DNA of 64,000 nucleotides, taken from contig WMCF01000025.1 in the NCBI GenBank assembly GCA_009792885.1, forward strand, positions 5,587,227 through 5,651,226, in the 5' to 3' direction. Below, piece by piece: positions 1 to 13,598 of the stretch. Position numbers and translations under genes: made by a program. How positions within the stretch are numbered: the first letter of the stretch is position 1; the number at the start of each line of letters is the position of its first letter. This DNA comes from Eremophila alpestris peregrina. Lineage: Eukaryota; Chordata; Aves; Passeriformes; Alaudidae. The notes beneath the pieces were generated by a model. It saw only the letters and a program-made list of their open reading frames with translations, was not told where the DNA came from and searched no databases.

Positions 1-656
1 GCACAAAACACTGTAAGAAACATGTACCTCATTTGACAGTAAATCAATATCAAATCTTGATATCTTTATATCCAAGGGATCTCTTGATATTCATTAAAAA
101 GCTATCTTATTTTTTTCCCTGTTTCATATTTCAACTATCAGGTTTCTGTTTTCCTACCTACTATTTTAACTTAGGTGTAGCCAGTTGATGGATTTGGTGT
201 CCTTTCTTCTGATAATAATGATATCTACTGATGCTGGCATTGCCTTTGTTAAGGAGATTAACATACTTGAGGCTCTGTGGTTTGTCTCTGCACTGTGAAA
301 TTACTGAAATAGCCATCCATCACTGATAGATGTCTTATATGTTCTATGGATGTGCCAATGCCTCAGTTATGCTACAGAGGCAGTTAAATGATACACAGCA
401 TCTTTTAGGAATAGCACTACAGTATTAATTTCTGATTAAGTGTGGGAAGTTCTGTCTCTCTGCTTCAATAATTGATTCTAATCAGTGAAAATAGGCCCCT
501 GCCATTCCCAGAAATATGTGAATCATCAGCATATGCCTTTTGTCCAAAAGTCTTCCCTTAACAGTAATAAAGGGAATGTGAATAAAGACATCCAGCATTC
601 CTATGCAGAAAAGCTTTCCATTTTGGGTTTATTAAGCCTCCTTAATGCAGGAATTG
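1..656. other. unique AT-rich sequence, no gene
   Basis: I see no repeat family, splice-bounded exon or RNA gene here. A reading frame of 86 codons beginning near 485 runs into the G/T-rich tract that follows; its C-terminal half is translated simple sequence, so it is not a gene candidate. Confidence 0.6.
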
Positions 657-920
657 TTCCTGCTGAAACTGCTTGTTGGGTGTGGCTTGGTTTTGTTTTG
701 TTTGGGTTTTTGGGTTTTGTTGGGTTTTTTTGTTGTTGTTATTGATGTTTAGGTTTTTTGGTTTGTTGGTTTAACCTTGTTGTTGTGGTTTAGGTTCTTT
801 CTTTGGGTTTTTTTTGGTTGGTTGGTTGGTTTTTCGGGTGGTTTTTTTTGTTTGTTTGTTTGTTTGTTTGTTTGTGGTTTTTTTTGTGTGTGTGTTTGGT
901 TTGGTTGTTGTTTGTTTCAA
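657..920. repeat. G/T-rich low-complexity tract with (TTTG)n
   Basis: The + strand is almost only T and G for about 260 bases, built from TTTGGG, GGTT and TTTG units, with a clean TTTG run near 848-873 followed by TG dinucleotides. It abuts the CR1 fragment that starts at 921. Reading frames crossing it (for example 777-1256 +) get their N-terminal Phe/Gly/Trp/Leu-rich part from this tract. Whether it is an expanded simple repeat or an old homopolymer tail cannot be settled from sequence alone. Confidence 0.85.
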
Positions 921-1141
921 GGCACTAGCAGGATTCCCCAGGGCTTAGTATTTGGGCCAGTCCTGTTTAATACCTTTATTGATGATGTGGATGAGGCAAT
1001 CAAGTACACCTCCATCAAGTTCACAGACAAGGGTAAGTTGTGTAGGAGTGTTGATCTGCTGGAGGGTAGGAGGGCTTTGCAAAGGGATCTGCACAGGCTG
1101 GATCCATGGGCTGAGGCCAATGGCATGGGGTTCAACAAGTC
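921..1141 (+). mobile_element. CR1 LINE fragment, reverse transcriptase core
   Basis: Translation on the + strand gives the CR1 ORF2 reverse transcriptase signature: PQG, then FGPVLFNTFIDD, a DLLEGRRALQRDL stretch and LDPWAEANGMGFNK. These match the palm-domain region of the avian CR1 LINE. The usual catalytic FADD motif reads FTDK, so the enzyme would be dead even if expressed. Only about 74 codons survive; both the endonuclease and the 3' end are missing. It lies directly downstream of the G/T-rich tract. Confidence 0.9.
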
Positions 1142-2217
1142 CCTTGCTGTCTCTGCTTCTCAGCTTTTCAGAAAGAGAAGGTCTTCTTATTCCCCTGCAA
1201 ATATATCATGGGCCCCTCTAATGAATAAATTACTGACACACATATTGTACATCTAAAGAGCAGGCAAATGCAGTCACTGGGTGGAGGATGACCTGCTGTT
1301 TTCTGTTTGTAGCAGCCATCTATTCAGAAAAATTAGAGTCCACTTTATATTCAAAAGAACATATTCCAAGCTTGATCTGCATACATGTTGCTAACAGTCC
1401 TGAGTTGTATTGTCTCAGAACACTGAGAAAAATACTATGTCTCTGACAGATAAAATACTCCTAAGGGTATAGAACAGCATTGTCACTGCCCAATGCAGAA
1501 AACATCAAGGTATTTTCCTCCTGTCTCACACCATGCAGAACAGGAGAGAGGAGCTCTGTGCACTCTATTTACTTGGTCCTCCATAAAGTGTCAGTAATCT
1601 GCTGTATTTAGTTGCCACACAATCTATCTCAATAAAGCTAAATTTAAAATTTGACTGAGAATTTTGTGTTCATTTGTGTTCTGTTTCTGATATTTGACTT
1701 CCCACTTTCACAATTTAATTCCTATTTTTTTTTATAGAAGTCATTTCCTAGATGTTTATAACGTGGGTAAAATTTCTCTGCCTGGAATTCTTTTGAATAC
1801 TTAAATCTTATGAGCTTGTTTAATTGAGAAACACTTAGTGTCCAGTTGTTTGTAGCAGAGAGATTATTTCAAAACTTTAGTCTGAAAGCAGGTAGTAGAA
1901 AGTAAATCACAGTAGAATTTCAGCCTCAGTAGAATCTGAGGATTCAGCTGCTGTGTTGGACTGTACCAGCTAAATTTTCTGCTAAATTAGGAGTGCTGGT
2001 CCTAACTCTCTCTCCTCCAAGTAAAATACTGATTAGCTACTCTGATTTGGTTTTTTTTCCTTACCAGGGAGATACTTGTGTTTAATAAAGTATCCTTCTG
2101 GAAAGGCCAGGAGTCATATGAGTGAGTTTGCTTACCAGTATATATACCTATATTCAAAATTTGATCCCAAAGGAGGACTTGCATTGAATTATGAGCCAAA
2201 ATAAATTTGGAACACTT
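1142..2217. other. unique sequence, no gene
   Basis: AT-rich sequence with no recognised repeat. The single 65-codon minus frame (2002-2199) has no family resemblance and no supporting splice or polyadenylation signals. Confidence 0.5.
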
Positions 2218-2610
2218 TTCACAGAATTGAATATCTCAGATTGGAGAATCCCAATAGTAAGAGTCAATAAGTCCAAATCCCTGCTTTTTGCAGGACTGCC
2301 TAAAACTAATCTATATAACAAAACACGTTTCCAGACAATTCTTGAGTTCTGACAGACTTGGTGCTGTGACTTCCCTGGGGAGCCTGTTCCAGCAACTGGC
2401 CATCCTTTTAGTGAAGAATCCTAATCTTCAATATGAGCTTCCTCTGATGCAGTTTCGTATAATTTCCTCATGCCCTGTTGGTGGTCACCAGAGTGAGCAC
2501 ATTCCCTCAGCACATTCCCTCTGCTGCCCCTGTTGAGGACATGGCATGTTTGTGAAGGGGTCACCCCTCAGCCTTCTCCTCTCCAAGCTGAACAACACAG
2601 GCAGTCCCAG
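2218..2610 (-). mobile_element. CR1 LINE 3' end fragment
   Basis: Read on the minus strand, it runs from a CTGGGACTG-like start through GAGAAGGCTGAGGGGTGACC, a mid-region with GGTGACCACCAACAGGGCATG, and GCTGGAACAGGCTCCCCAGGGAAG, to a terminal TTCTGTG close to 2218. This is the order of the non-coding 3' region of CR1. The TTCTGTG terminus is the 3' end of the element, so the insertion is 5' truncated, the usual outcome of target-primed reverse transcription. It has diverged well from the consensus I remember. Confidence 0.88.
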
Positions 2611-5600
2611 TAAAATAGAAATTCATCTCTGAAAATGCCCTCGTAGGCTGGAAAATTGCAAACATATGTCTCAGTTTAGCTGTTTATCACTGAGGTATTT
2701 TGTTGTGTGGTAGAATTCAACAGCTGCCTTTAACAAAAATCCCTCCTTTACTGACTAGACTCAGGAAGGCAGGGAAAGAGAGTCAGATCATCCCAGTGAA
2801 CAGGAGATGGAGGTTAAGGGAAATAAAATACTTTTTATACTACTCAAAGACTGGTAATATATAATGAAGGCTTATAACAGAGGCAGAAGGAAGTGATATA
2901 ACATGGAAAACAAGTCATCTTTGTGATGGAATTCTTACTAGAGCAATGTACTAGAAAAAGTATGCCAAGTGTATACTACATGAAATAGGGATACAAGCAA
3001 CTATTTCCATGCAATGGGAAACTATTCTATATTGCCAAAAACCATAGAAAGACAACTAGTCCAAGTTGAATAGAGCATCTCCCATGACATTTGAAAGAAC
3101 TTAACTGATACATAAATGCATTTACATCTGCAATTTGTTAGTTTTCATAAGATAAATTTCTAAAAGTTAAGTGCAAAGTCTTCTGGGTTTTCACCCTGAA
3201 AATTCAGAACATCTTTGCCTTAAATATTTGCCTTTCTTCATTTCCTTGTGAGTTATCAGGAACATCAGTGACACAAAGTTAATAAAGATAAATCAAAAAT
3301 TGTACAAGGAATTGCTAGAGTTAGCAACACAAGATACCATCTGAAACATGATGTCATAGCACTTGTATGTGGTAAAGGAGAGGAGGATGTTGGGAGAGGT
3401 GAAATAAACCTGGGACAAGCAGTTCATGGAGACTTTATTTGGATTATTTACACTAACTTTCCAACATACCATTATTTGGAACTGTGCACAATTCAAACAA
3501 TTTCCTTTGGTTCTCCATTCTGCCAAAAACTAAGTTGTAACAAAATAAGACTCTGTTTTCTATTTTTATCCAAACATCTATAATGAATTTCTAAAAGGAA
3601 ACAGAGAATGACTGAAAATTGTAAGCCTATAGGACAAAAAAAAATTGTTATACTATTTTTTGCTTTTCTTTTTTTTTCCCTTGAGACAGGTTAAATTTTA
3701 TCTGTCTCACTAAATATCCAGTTTAAGATTTTGCTCATCACTGCTGTGGAAAGGCATCTCATCTAGTTAAGACTTTCTCTGCAAACATACCATGGACATG
3801 GTATCCAAGGGATAAATAAAGCAATCCAATTCTGTATCTTTCACATACTTTTAAGAACTGTATAAGTAAACCTTCCACATGGATATAGAAGGTTTGTAGC
3901 AATTTCATGCTCAGATATTTGATGGGAGGGTTCTGTCCTTTGATGGAAGCTTCAAGTGAGACCCTTTCTTTGCCCATGCAAAATTGTTTCCTTCTTCTCA
4001 GACATGCATCAGTTCATGGTCAAAGTGTGTTTGTTGCATTGATCCATCAAACTTTAATTTTTGCTTTGGAGATACTCCCAGTAATCCCTGCAAACTGTGT
4101 GGTTACAAAAATAGGTGTGGTAGTGTTCCCTTTGTTCAGCTCTTTGCTTGCATCTTTTTGCAGCACAAAGATATGTAAGAGCTTTAGCAACATAAATATA
4201 TGAGCACTATCTTTCTTTACTATCTGATGTTATTTTTCTACTACTTCATTTTTTTTTTGGAGTATTTTGGGATGACATCAACTACAAAACATTACAAGCA
4301 TAGGGCCATGATCTGACAGATACTGATGTCTTTAGTGCAAACTCCTGGAATCAGACCTTTTACTTTCCATCAGGATACCAAAACTAGAGGATTACACCCT
4401 TTGGGTGGTTTGTTTGTTTGTTTGTTTGTTTTTGGTTTGGTTTGGTTTGGTTTTTTTACCATAAATTAAAGGAAATCAGATATCATTATACATCTATTGT
4501 GCAATTACTTCATTGTAATTAGAGCCACACATCAGAAACAAAAGACCTTACCAAAGGCATTTGACATGTGGAAAGAGATTACATATTGCATGGGGAGAGG
4601 GTGCTGAAAGATGATGACAGTATCTTCCCAATGGGTTGGACCAAAATCAGAGAAAAGAAAATCCTGAAGTGTGCATTTCTGAAATGTTCTGGGTATATAC
4701 TAAATTTGTATTGCATTTATAATAGTTTTTCAAGTTACTATTTTTTTTATTTTTGAGAAGAAATGTTTGAACTTTTATTACCCAAGTTCTCCATAAAGTA
4801 TGTAGCTGCTCATGAAGAGCATGAAAAAACCAACATCATTAAAATCAACAAAACCAAGAAATATCGTTTAAGGTACAGACAATTTTCTGAAAGTTTGAAA
4901 CTTCAAATATTTCAGGAAATCCATTCTTTCTAATTCTATCAATTAGTAAGTATTTCAATGAGCTTACCTGTGTGTGCAAACTGTATTTGCATAACTCGAA
5001 CCTAGTTACATTGTGTTGAAACACATTTTAAATTAATTGTTATCCATTTCAGAGATTTCATTATTTTATTTTGTTAGTCTGTATTTTTGTCAAGGGAAAC
5101 CAGACAGGTTTCTCACACAGTGTTTTTTTCAGACGCAGGACAGGGCAAAAGCACCACAGATGTCAGAAGGGTGTCATTATGGAAACAAATTCTGCATCCC
5201 CAGTGGAAGCACCCCACGCATATTCACTCAAAACCACTGCCTGCTGTTTGCTCCAGCTTGCCCTGAATAATCTCTTAAATTTCCACTGCATCTGATATAG
5301 CTCTATGTCTTCACCAATCAGTGTGCTGAGATTCAGCACATTTTACCCTGGGCACATTTATTTTCTAACAGCAACTTCCTGTTGTGAAGCAGAACTAAGG
5401 GGAACCATTTGTCTGTGTGCAGTTAAGACCTTGAACACACACTGCACCACTCTCAGAGCCCTTACTTGTTAGTGAGCAAAGCCCCTGCTTAGCAAACTGT
5501 GACTTCTATTTTTATAGCCTAATTTGGGAAAAAAATGTTGGTGAGTCGTTTCTTAATTTATTGTACTTATTATATTCTACCACCAGCTGCCAAATAATTT

Positions 5601-7730
5601 GTAGAGATGCATTATCTTTTTGTGAATGTGCCCTAAGAGAGAGAGACAAATGTAGAAAGGCTGTTTGTTAAGTGTATGACAAAGAAAAACAAACACTGTC
5701 TTCTGGAAAGCAATTAAAATAGATCATCTCTCTTGGGTAAGGATTAATTAGAGAAGAAGTAAAAGTAGCATTTTTGTTTAACCTCAAGAAAAAAAATCAT
5801 TAATTAATACAATACTCTCAGTACAATACAAATCAATTTAATGTTTAATTACATACATTAAGCATAGTCCAATGCAAAGTCTGGCTTTACCTTCAATATT
5901 TAGATCCTCCTCCAGGATTGCCTTTCAAACACCTGCAAACATTTCTATGCCCACAATTTTTATTTAGACTCCTCTCAATTTCAGCTTCTTAACTCAAAAC
6001 TGGGGTGCTTCTGATTCAGAGACCTCTATTTATATCACTGATTCAGTCTTGGCACTTGGCATGTGGAAGGGAATCCACTGATATTTCTCTGCCTAATTCC
6101 CCTGTACTTTATTAGACCTCTCATAATACATGCCAGAGTGACTAAAACTTCATCTATTCAGGAAAAATAAATGGTGGAAATGTACTTTGTAGAACACTAC
6201 AAGAGTACTCACTGACAGGAGAGAAGCTCTGAGCTCTTGGTTATTTCACATAAATTAGGCCAAGGTATTTGTGGAATCAGTTTTGCAAAGACTGAGAAGT
6301 CTTCTATGGTGAAACTCAACTATTATTTGGGGGGAAGGATGAGATATGTTGAATTCTTTTGAGTGTAAATTTAGAAATCAGCTAGTTTAAATAAACAGCA
6401 TAGATTAAAACGCAGAATGGATGTAAATGTGAAACAAATGAAATCACTACATCTGATAGCCCAAAAATAAATTTAATGAGGCTTACATGAGATGCCTCTG
6501 CAGCACAGCTTCTTGGAGAAATAGTTCTGCAGCACAAATTCCAAGAAGAATCACTCTTCCTTAGGAGAATATAAGAATGACTTTTTGTTTCTGTTTATTT
6601 GAAGAAGCCGGTGCTCAGTATTCTAAATTCAGATGCAACAAAGACATTCTCCTTCAGAGACAGTACCAAATGGCACCACAGAAGATGAATATGGACAGCA
6701 AAAACTCATTGGAATCTCATATGCTATTTAGTTCAGGAACTGGACTTGACCCTTCCAACTCAGGATATTCTATGAAAAATCACTTTGTATAAAGAATTTT
6801 TTTTTCTTTTTTTGCTTTTGGATGCAGAGTACCTGAAGAAAGTGTATGCAGACTCTTAAATTAAAAATTACTGAAATTGACAAATTTATTTTAAAATGGT
6901 ACAGCATTATTAATCATCAATACCCAAAAAACCCTCATGTAACACTTAAATCATATTATTTTGCTCTAGAAAGCAAGGACACTTTTGTTCCACTGCTGTA
7001 ATAAGGCTTATATTACTAACAAAGACCTTTGCTTTTTAGGGAAATATCACCTACATATGTATGAAAAGTATTTCATTACAATGATGACTTTTAAAACCTA
7101 ATTAGAAAGTTAAAGCTAGACCAGAGCAACTCTATTACTTTGTATTTGTTTTAACGAAATTTTTTCACTCTCATATTTCATTTCCATGGAGCCCAAATGT
7201 AATGAGGGTGGTAAGGAGGCTCGATATCTCAGTAATTAATTATCATAACTTTATTAGTGATGATTTGGAATCCATCTCATTATTTTGAATCAGTAATGTA
7301 ATTAGTGTCAATATGATTTCTGGCAGGTGAACTCCAGGTTAGCAAAGTCTTCACAGTTTTTTTTCTTTAATAGCGTAATATTCTCCTCCTTGTATTTCTT
7401 TACACATATGTTTTTTATTTACTTGACTGACCATCACAAAAATCAAAGAAGACCCATTTAGATAGCTTACTTTGCTAATATGTACATATACCTGTGACAA
7501 CAATAGCTTCACCAATGACCCATTGAAAATTAACCTGTTAACAACCTCTTGCAAACAAACTTTTTTAGCTGTAATACTTATAAGTCAATTTTCTAAACAA
7601 CATTTTTTTTCCTTGGTGTTTTTTTTCTTAATCTCAAGTCAAAAATAGATGCTGTTTTACAATTATGTCATCATGAGAAATAAAAAAAAGGAGGCTGATT
7701 CTCCCACTTGATTTCCATTCCGGGTAATTT
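2611..7730. other. about 5 kb AT-rich sequence, no gene recognised
   Basis: No exon, RNA gene or large repeat is evident apart from a G/T-rich tract at 4401-4458. Short reading frames (98 codons at 3907 +, 77 codons at 5037 +) are unrelated to families I know. The stretch 5130-5480 is less AT-rich and contains an ACCAATCAG box near 5316. The stretch 7190-7330 is dense in TAATTA-like motifs (see findings). Confidence 0.5.
4401..4458. repeat. (TTTG)n / (GGTTT)n simple repeat
   Basis: Tandem TTTG units pass into GGTTT units and then a T run on the + strand. It is compositionally the same kind of tract as 657-920, isolated here from any visible retroelement. Confidence 0.9.
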
Positions 7731-7836
7731 CACAGAATTTCAAAGAATTTCAAAGAATGGCTAAAGGGACCACTGGAGGTCATCTAGACCAACCTCCCTG
7801 CTCAGTGTCCTCCTGAGCATGTTACTTAGTATTGCC
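7731..7836 (-). mobile_element. CR1 LINE 3' terminus
   Basis: The + strand shows CACAGAATTTCAAAGAATTT, then GGGACCACTGGAGGTCATCTAGACCAACCTCCCTGCTCA. Reversed, this is the CR1 terminal sequence (GGTTGG, GATGACCTCCAGTGGTCCC and degenerate 3' octamers). Only about 105 bases remain, strongly 5' truncated. Confidence 0.85.
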
Positions 7837-10800
7837 TTCCAAGTAAAAGGGGACAAATGCTGCACTAGCCAAATTAGAAAGCAATGAATCAATTATCTGA
7901 ATTTCCAAAGTATTACATCATTATTCTTCCAATGAGACACCTTTTACTTTCTTGTATGGATCCATGGCATGAAGGTATACATTTGGAAAAAATTCACCAT
8001 CAATCATAGGGGAGCATCATATCTCAATAATTCAGATACAACTGGGTTACAGTCTAGATACTCTTTGCACATGTAGCCCATGCTGCATTGGTGAGTCAAG
8101 AAACATACAAGAGGGCTCATAACATGATTTTTGGCTTGCCCAACCGGCCTGGTCCCAAATTTCCTGCAAGGTGCAGGAGTTTACCCCGTCAATGCACTTT
8201 CCCAGTGGTCAGTGTGGGTGAGACTGATCTGTCATGGGGCTAAAAAGGAACTTAAAAGGATGGATGCTGCTGCCGTGTGAAAGGCCGTGTCAGATAACAA
8301 ACATCTCAGTCAAAGTACTACTACGGTTGAAAAGAAATCTTAACCTAATTTCCTAATTAATTTAATCTCAGATTCATCAGAATGCTTAGACAGCACAGAA
8401 GTTCTTGTTCTCTGTCCTGCTCTAATTTTAGTAGCCTGCATTATATCCTCTTAATTTTCCTCCTCCAAAGTAAGAAAGCTTTCAAAGGTTGGGTTTTACT
8501 CATTGCTATAAAGTAAATTAGAAAGTGTCAGTATGATTTCTCCTTTCAAAGACTGAAAGATATCTTGGTTATATGATAATGTTTGCCTGGAATAAATGAA
8601 CGCGTTCCTCTCTATATAACATAATCAGTTTGACTTTGTTCTCACACCAAATCAGTAGAAAGCAAATCCTTTGAGAGTTCTGCAGGCAAAATCTCTTCCT
8701 TTCATGATATAATGAATCACTGCAGTTACACCATTTTATAGTGTGAAAGCCAGTTAAAATATTTTTTTATTCAGGGGAGTTGTGGAGGGTTGGGGTGCAT
8801 GGATTTGCTTGGTTTTAACAGTCATGTGTGGAGATGGAAAATAATATTTTGCTTTGGTTGTCTTCTGTATTTATTAGTGTTTCTTTTTTAGAAGTTAATA
8901 CAACAAATATCTTTCAAATATAGACATGATCTGGACATGTTTTACATGTTATTGTTAACACAGATAGTCAGGAAATATTATTTGTCTAACTGGCCAACAT
9001 CAAAACGTAAGATAAGCATTTATTTTTTCTGCATTATAGGAGAGAAGCCTCTCAAAGCATTATTGTAAACATTATGTACTGTGACACATGTATGGTGAAA
9101 AGCAAGGGACAAGAACAGGACAGAAAGAGGAAGGACATTCAAGATCAACTGCCTCTGGCATTGGCTGACTACATCCTTTGGTCTGTCCAAATAAATGTTC
9201 ATTATTAAGTTTTGGGTTTACTTTTACAAAGATATAAAGACATTAAATGTTGCATAAGCTCCCCATCTGCTGTAGAAGTGAATGTCAGACCTATCTTCAC
9301 ACTTTTTCTGCACGGATTTCTATTATCCACATATTGTGTTATTGAAACTTCATTTGTTTTCTCCCTAAAAAAATACTGATTTCTTATGGCTAAGTTCTTC
9401 ATGGCATATTACACTTCAGAATTTGGTTAATGCAATGCACAGAAACAGCAATCTGGCATTTTTACTATCTGTAAAATAAAAGTATATAGTCCATAGCAAA
9501 AAAAATAAAACCCACTTAAACAAATTATATGTGGACACAAACAAAGAGAATTATTGACTGAAAACGCAGACAAAGAGCAAGATGAACTGAGAAAAAGTCC
9601 TTCAACAACCTAAAGAGGGAGGAGGAATAAAGGCAATTCCTTCAATCACAGCAAATTGCCCCAACACAGTTCAATTTTTCTCATTTTCACTGTAGGATTT
9701 TGGCACTAGGATTTCCAGGATTTAAGATAATACAGATCTTAACCTCAACAAAAATGAGGCTACAACTGTTTCCTATGCTGGAAGTGCAAAATAATCCTCT
9801 AACTACTTTTGTCTAAAGATTGAATGACACCTTCAACTACAGTATCAGCAGAGTAAAACTGAAAGAACAGCTATCACACACTATTGTTCCAGTAATGTGT
9901 GCTTTAGTGTCCCTAAGGGTGTATTTATGGGGATAGGCCAAATGATTCCAGAGGAGCTATAACTGTCTTTTAAATCAATGATGCCTGCACTGAGGAGTCC
10001 CTAAGCTCTCATTGACACTGTCATGCCAAACAGCTCCCTTGACACCTGAACTGAGGGAGATCTTCCATTTTCAATGGCAGACGGGGAACCTGGCCACAGA
10101 AACATGGCCACAGCATTGCCTCTCCTAAGCTGCAATCACCCCAATGTCAACATTGAATGAAAAATTCTACTAGCAAGTGTAGATTCTGAAAAACTTATCT
10201 ACCATTCAGTGTCTGCTTTGTAGGGCAATTAAAGGGAGTAAAAACCCTAACACAAAAAATCCTGTGATTTTTAATTAAGCAGGACTTTGAAGATATGTTC
10301 CTCATAAGTGAAAGAAAAAAAGTGATTTTTTTTTAATCCATCTTTTAAAACAGGTAGAACAATTATAATTTTGCTTTCTTGGAGCTTATTGAAGCTCTGT
10401 CTGTTCCCCCTGCTCTGAAGTAGCTTAAAGGAGGTAAAACACCTGCACATGGCACATACACAGGAATTTTTTTCCAAAAGACAAAGGCAGAAGTAGTTAG
10501 ATAAATGCATGTCTCCTAATGGAATAAACTTACTTTCTTTGATAAATATGAAAATACAAAGATATGAAAAACACATTTACACAAAGGCATAAATAAGAAT
10601 CCGGAAGCATTATATATAAAACTACATTATGTACATTTCTAAGCTATACATATCTATTTCAGTATTAGCAATGCATTTTTCAACACTACTTCGTAGATCT
10701 TAGTAGGAAAAATCTGCCATTAATCACATTACTCAAGATTATTGTACAGCTATAGTTGTGACAAGAGTGAAAGAAAACTGTAGTTGTCCATTTTACTTAC

Positions 10801-13326
10801 ATTTTGTATTAAACAAGTGCTTTTACTTGCTTGGGGACAGCCTGCCTGTCAAACCGGTGCCTTGTCTACAGCAGGGGATTGACACCTCACTGAAGGGTTG
10901 TCACTGAGCCACCATGGAGATCCCATTGACTTTGATTGGCCTGGAATCTGCTGGTAAGTCAGGGGAAGAGAGCTTGGCTTCTTCAAGAACAGGCATGACG
11001 AGGACACTGGGAATAAGAACACGCCTATTAAGAACATGACATGTCAGAGAGACAAAAATTACACTGGTAAATGGAGGTATCAGCTGTGGACGGACAGTCT
11101 TGGACATCTCAGGTCTTCATTATATTCAAAGGTCAATTAATGTTTCCAATGTTTCAAGTGAAAGCAAAATATTTGGTTGGGCTTTCATTATATTTTTGTG
11201 GTTTTTGTTTTGGTTTGGTTTTTTGTTTTTTTTTATTTTTTTGTTTCCTTGAAGAATTTAAACCAGGAGTGCCTTATGTTCCCATACAGTGCTGAGGTGT
11301 GCCATACTGCTTCAGGTGTCTCCAACAGCCAAACATTACTTTCTTTGCTAAACCAGTCAGATATAGTGCAAAGTCTACAGCCCCCAGGCTAAAAATCAGT
11401 GAATAAATTCCACTTATGTCTCATTTCTATGGTAATACCTGGGAGTTAGTATCAATTGTATCCAAATCTGAGCTTTGCACTTCAAAAATTCAAAGTTACA
11501 TCTCCTTCTTCCTAAGGAGACCACTTGAACCAGTCCTGTTCTTTCTCACAAAATTCACTACCAGTAAAACTTTCACTTAAAAAGAAGTAGTATCTATTAA
11601 ATCCAATTTAAAGTATAGACCTTATGTTCAAACATCTCCTTCAAGAGACTGGATAAGATTTCCTTAAGAACAGATTTGTGAGCAGCCCAAGCCAGTATTA
11701 CTGAAGGTACTCTGGTTTGTGTAAATGCATAAATATTATTTGTGAGAAGAACTGAAACTTGAATATCTATTTCCAAGGTGAATACTTGGACTGCTGGAGC
11801 AGTCTTTGCCCTTCCACCTTCCAAGCAAAGATTTATCCCTAAAAGTCAGAAGTTTTACACAGAAAACTTCTGTGAAAACAGAATCAAACAAAAAATTGTT
11901 TGATTTCAGCAAACAATCTGCTTGCTTATTTATTGGTATAGCATAAAATATTATTTTTTTGAAAATGAATGAATTGTTCACAGTGTGCAATTTTCTTCTA
12001 GGAAACATAATTGTCTAAGTTATGCCTGGAAATTCTATTCATTATAGTCCTACTAAAACAACATCTTTTATGAGTCATATTCTCTAGTAATACACATAAA
12101 ATAATAAATGCTTGCTACTGTAGTGCAAGAAGAGGGTGGGTTAAAATCCACTCAGGTCAAGAATGTTAACATCCCAGATGAATTGGTTTTTTTCTTTGCT
12201 TATGACAAATAAAAAAAGCTAGAGTTAGACTTGCTACTTGCAGGGGATACCTAACAGACTAAACTGAAGTTCCTAACCTTGAAGATATCTTCCTTGGAAT
12301 CCTAACTTGGCCGGATTGGAGATAAACACCAAGGCACTGCACAGTGTTAGGTTGCTATGTGCAAACTTGCAAAAGGAAAATTCATTGCTATACAGTTGTT
12401 TGGGGAAGTAAAAAAATAATTTAGGTATCAAAGCAAACACATGCAAATCTTGTTTTAAGGTCTTCAAAGGCACCCCTCTGACTTACCTGTGACTAGCTCA
12501 GGAGCATGTATATAAAATAGGCTGCTTCAGCAAACACCAAATGTGAGTGAAAATTAGACTCAGACCATTTGGAGTGTCATATCTTTGGTTATTTACTGCC
12601 TCCATGCTTGCATTTCAGAGCACACAATTTCTCTTGATTGAATTTGTGTATATCATCTTTTTTCTAGTGATATCTTTTTTAGTTTTGTTTGAAAAATGCA
12701 AGAAAGCCTTGCGAACTTCTTTTGTCTTTTGTCATCTTGGCTTGAGGATGAGCGTCATTTTAATTTCCCTTTCCCTTTTCTCATTTTTGACATAATGATT
12801 TTATCTCTCAGGACTAGGCCTCAGGAAGATTGTAAAGCCAGTTTTCTCAAAGTCTGAGAACAGAGATATTACTAAAACACAACATTAGCTAACCTTTTAA
12901 AGAGCAATGCAAGGTGCAAGTAAAAAAATCTTCAGAGACTTTTAAGCCACCTTTCATTCACACCATCATTTAGAGCAATAAATCAGGTTTAGCTTTTTCA
13001 AAGTTTCATGTTTCACTAGAAGTCCCTTTAAAACCAGGTTCTGTTGTGCTCATTCTAGACTGGGGTGGCAGCCCATGAAGCTGAGAACCTTAGAAGAAGG
13101 AGGAGGGAAAGCACTTTGCAAAGGAGTAAAAAGACCTTCCTTGACATATATAGCCAGTCTAAAAGTCCTAAAAGCTATTCATGTTGTTTGCATCCTGGTC
13201 AAGGCTGTACCCAAATATCCATTAGAGTCTTCATAATCATAAGCTGAGTTCAAACATTGGATTGAATGAGTATTTAATATATCACATTATCCTTAAAGAG
13301 AGATGCAGCAGCATAAGAAAGGCAAA
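7837..13326. other. about 5.5 kb AT-rich sequence, no gene recognised
   Basis: Mostly unique sequence. Two patches are less AT-rich: 8095-8300, whose origin I do not recognise, and 10840-11010, which contains a GCCACCATGG match at 10907-10916 and a GTAAGT at about 10952 but is probably an old amniote repeat (see rejected items). A T/G tract lies at 11193-11248. Reading frames of up to 101 codons have no recognisable domain. Confidence 0.5.
11193..11248. repeat. T/G-rich low-complexity tract
   Basis: The + strand consists of T runs broken by GG and single G, with GGTTTGG units. It encodes the Phe/Leu/Val-rich middle of two spurious overlapping reading frames (11071-11295 and 11177-11392). Confidence 0.85.
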
Positions 13327-13590
13327 TGTGCTGGTTAATTGTCTTTACAGTGGCTGATGTGGTGCTTTGTTTTCTATTTGTGCTGAACACAGGACAGAAC
13401 TGATAACACAGAGATGCTTTTGTTATTGTTGAGCATTGTTATCACAGAGCCAAGGCCTTTTCCGATTTGGTGCTGCCATGGTGATGAGGGGCTGAGTGGA
13501 ATGCATGGGAGGCTGGGAGGAGACACAGCCAGGAGAGGTGACCCCAAGTGACCAAAGGGATATTTCAGACCCTATGGCAGTCATGCTCAG

Positions 13591-13598
13591 TATATAAA
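13591..13598 (+). promoter_or_regulatory. TATA box of the 13327-13887 LTR
   Basis: TATATAAA lies about 170 bases upstream of the ATTAAA signal, the normal promoter-to-poly(A) layout of an LTR. Current activity is unknown. Confidence 0.65.

Noticed and set aside
777..1256. 159-codon plus frame as a host gene
   Set aside because: Its first half is the translated G/T tract and its second half is CR1 reverse transcriptase, so it is a chance fusion of two repeats.
10841..11010. Possible first exon: GCCACCATGG at 10907-10916 followed by GTAAGT at about 10952
   Set aside because: The block CCCATTGACTTTGATTGG with its surroundings resembles an old amniote dispersed repeat (CCATTGACTTCAATGG type), the frame is short, and no second exon was found.
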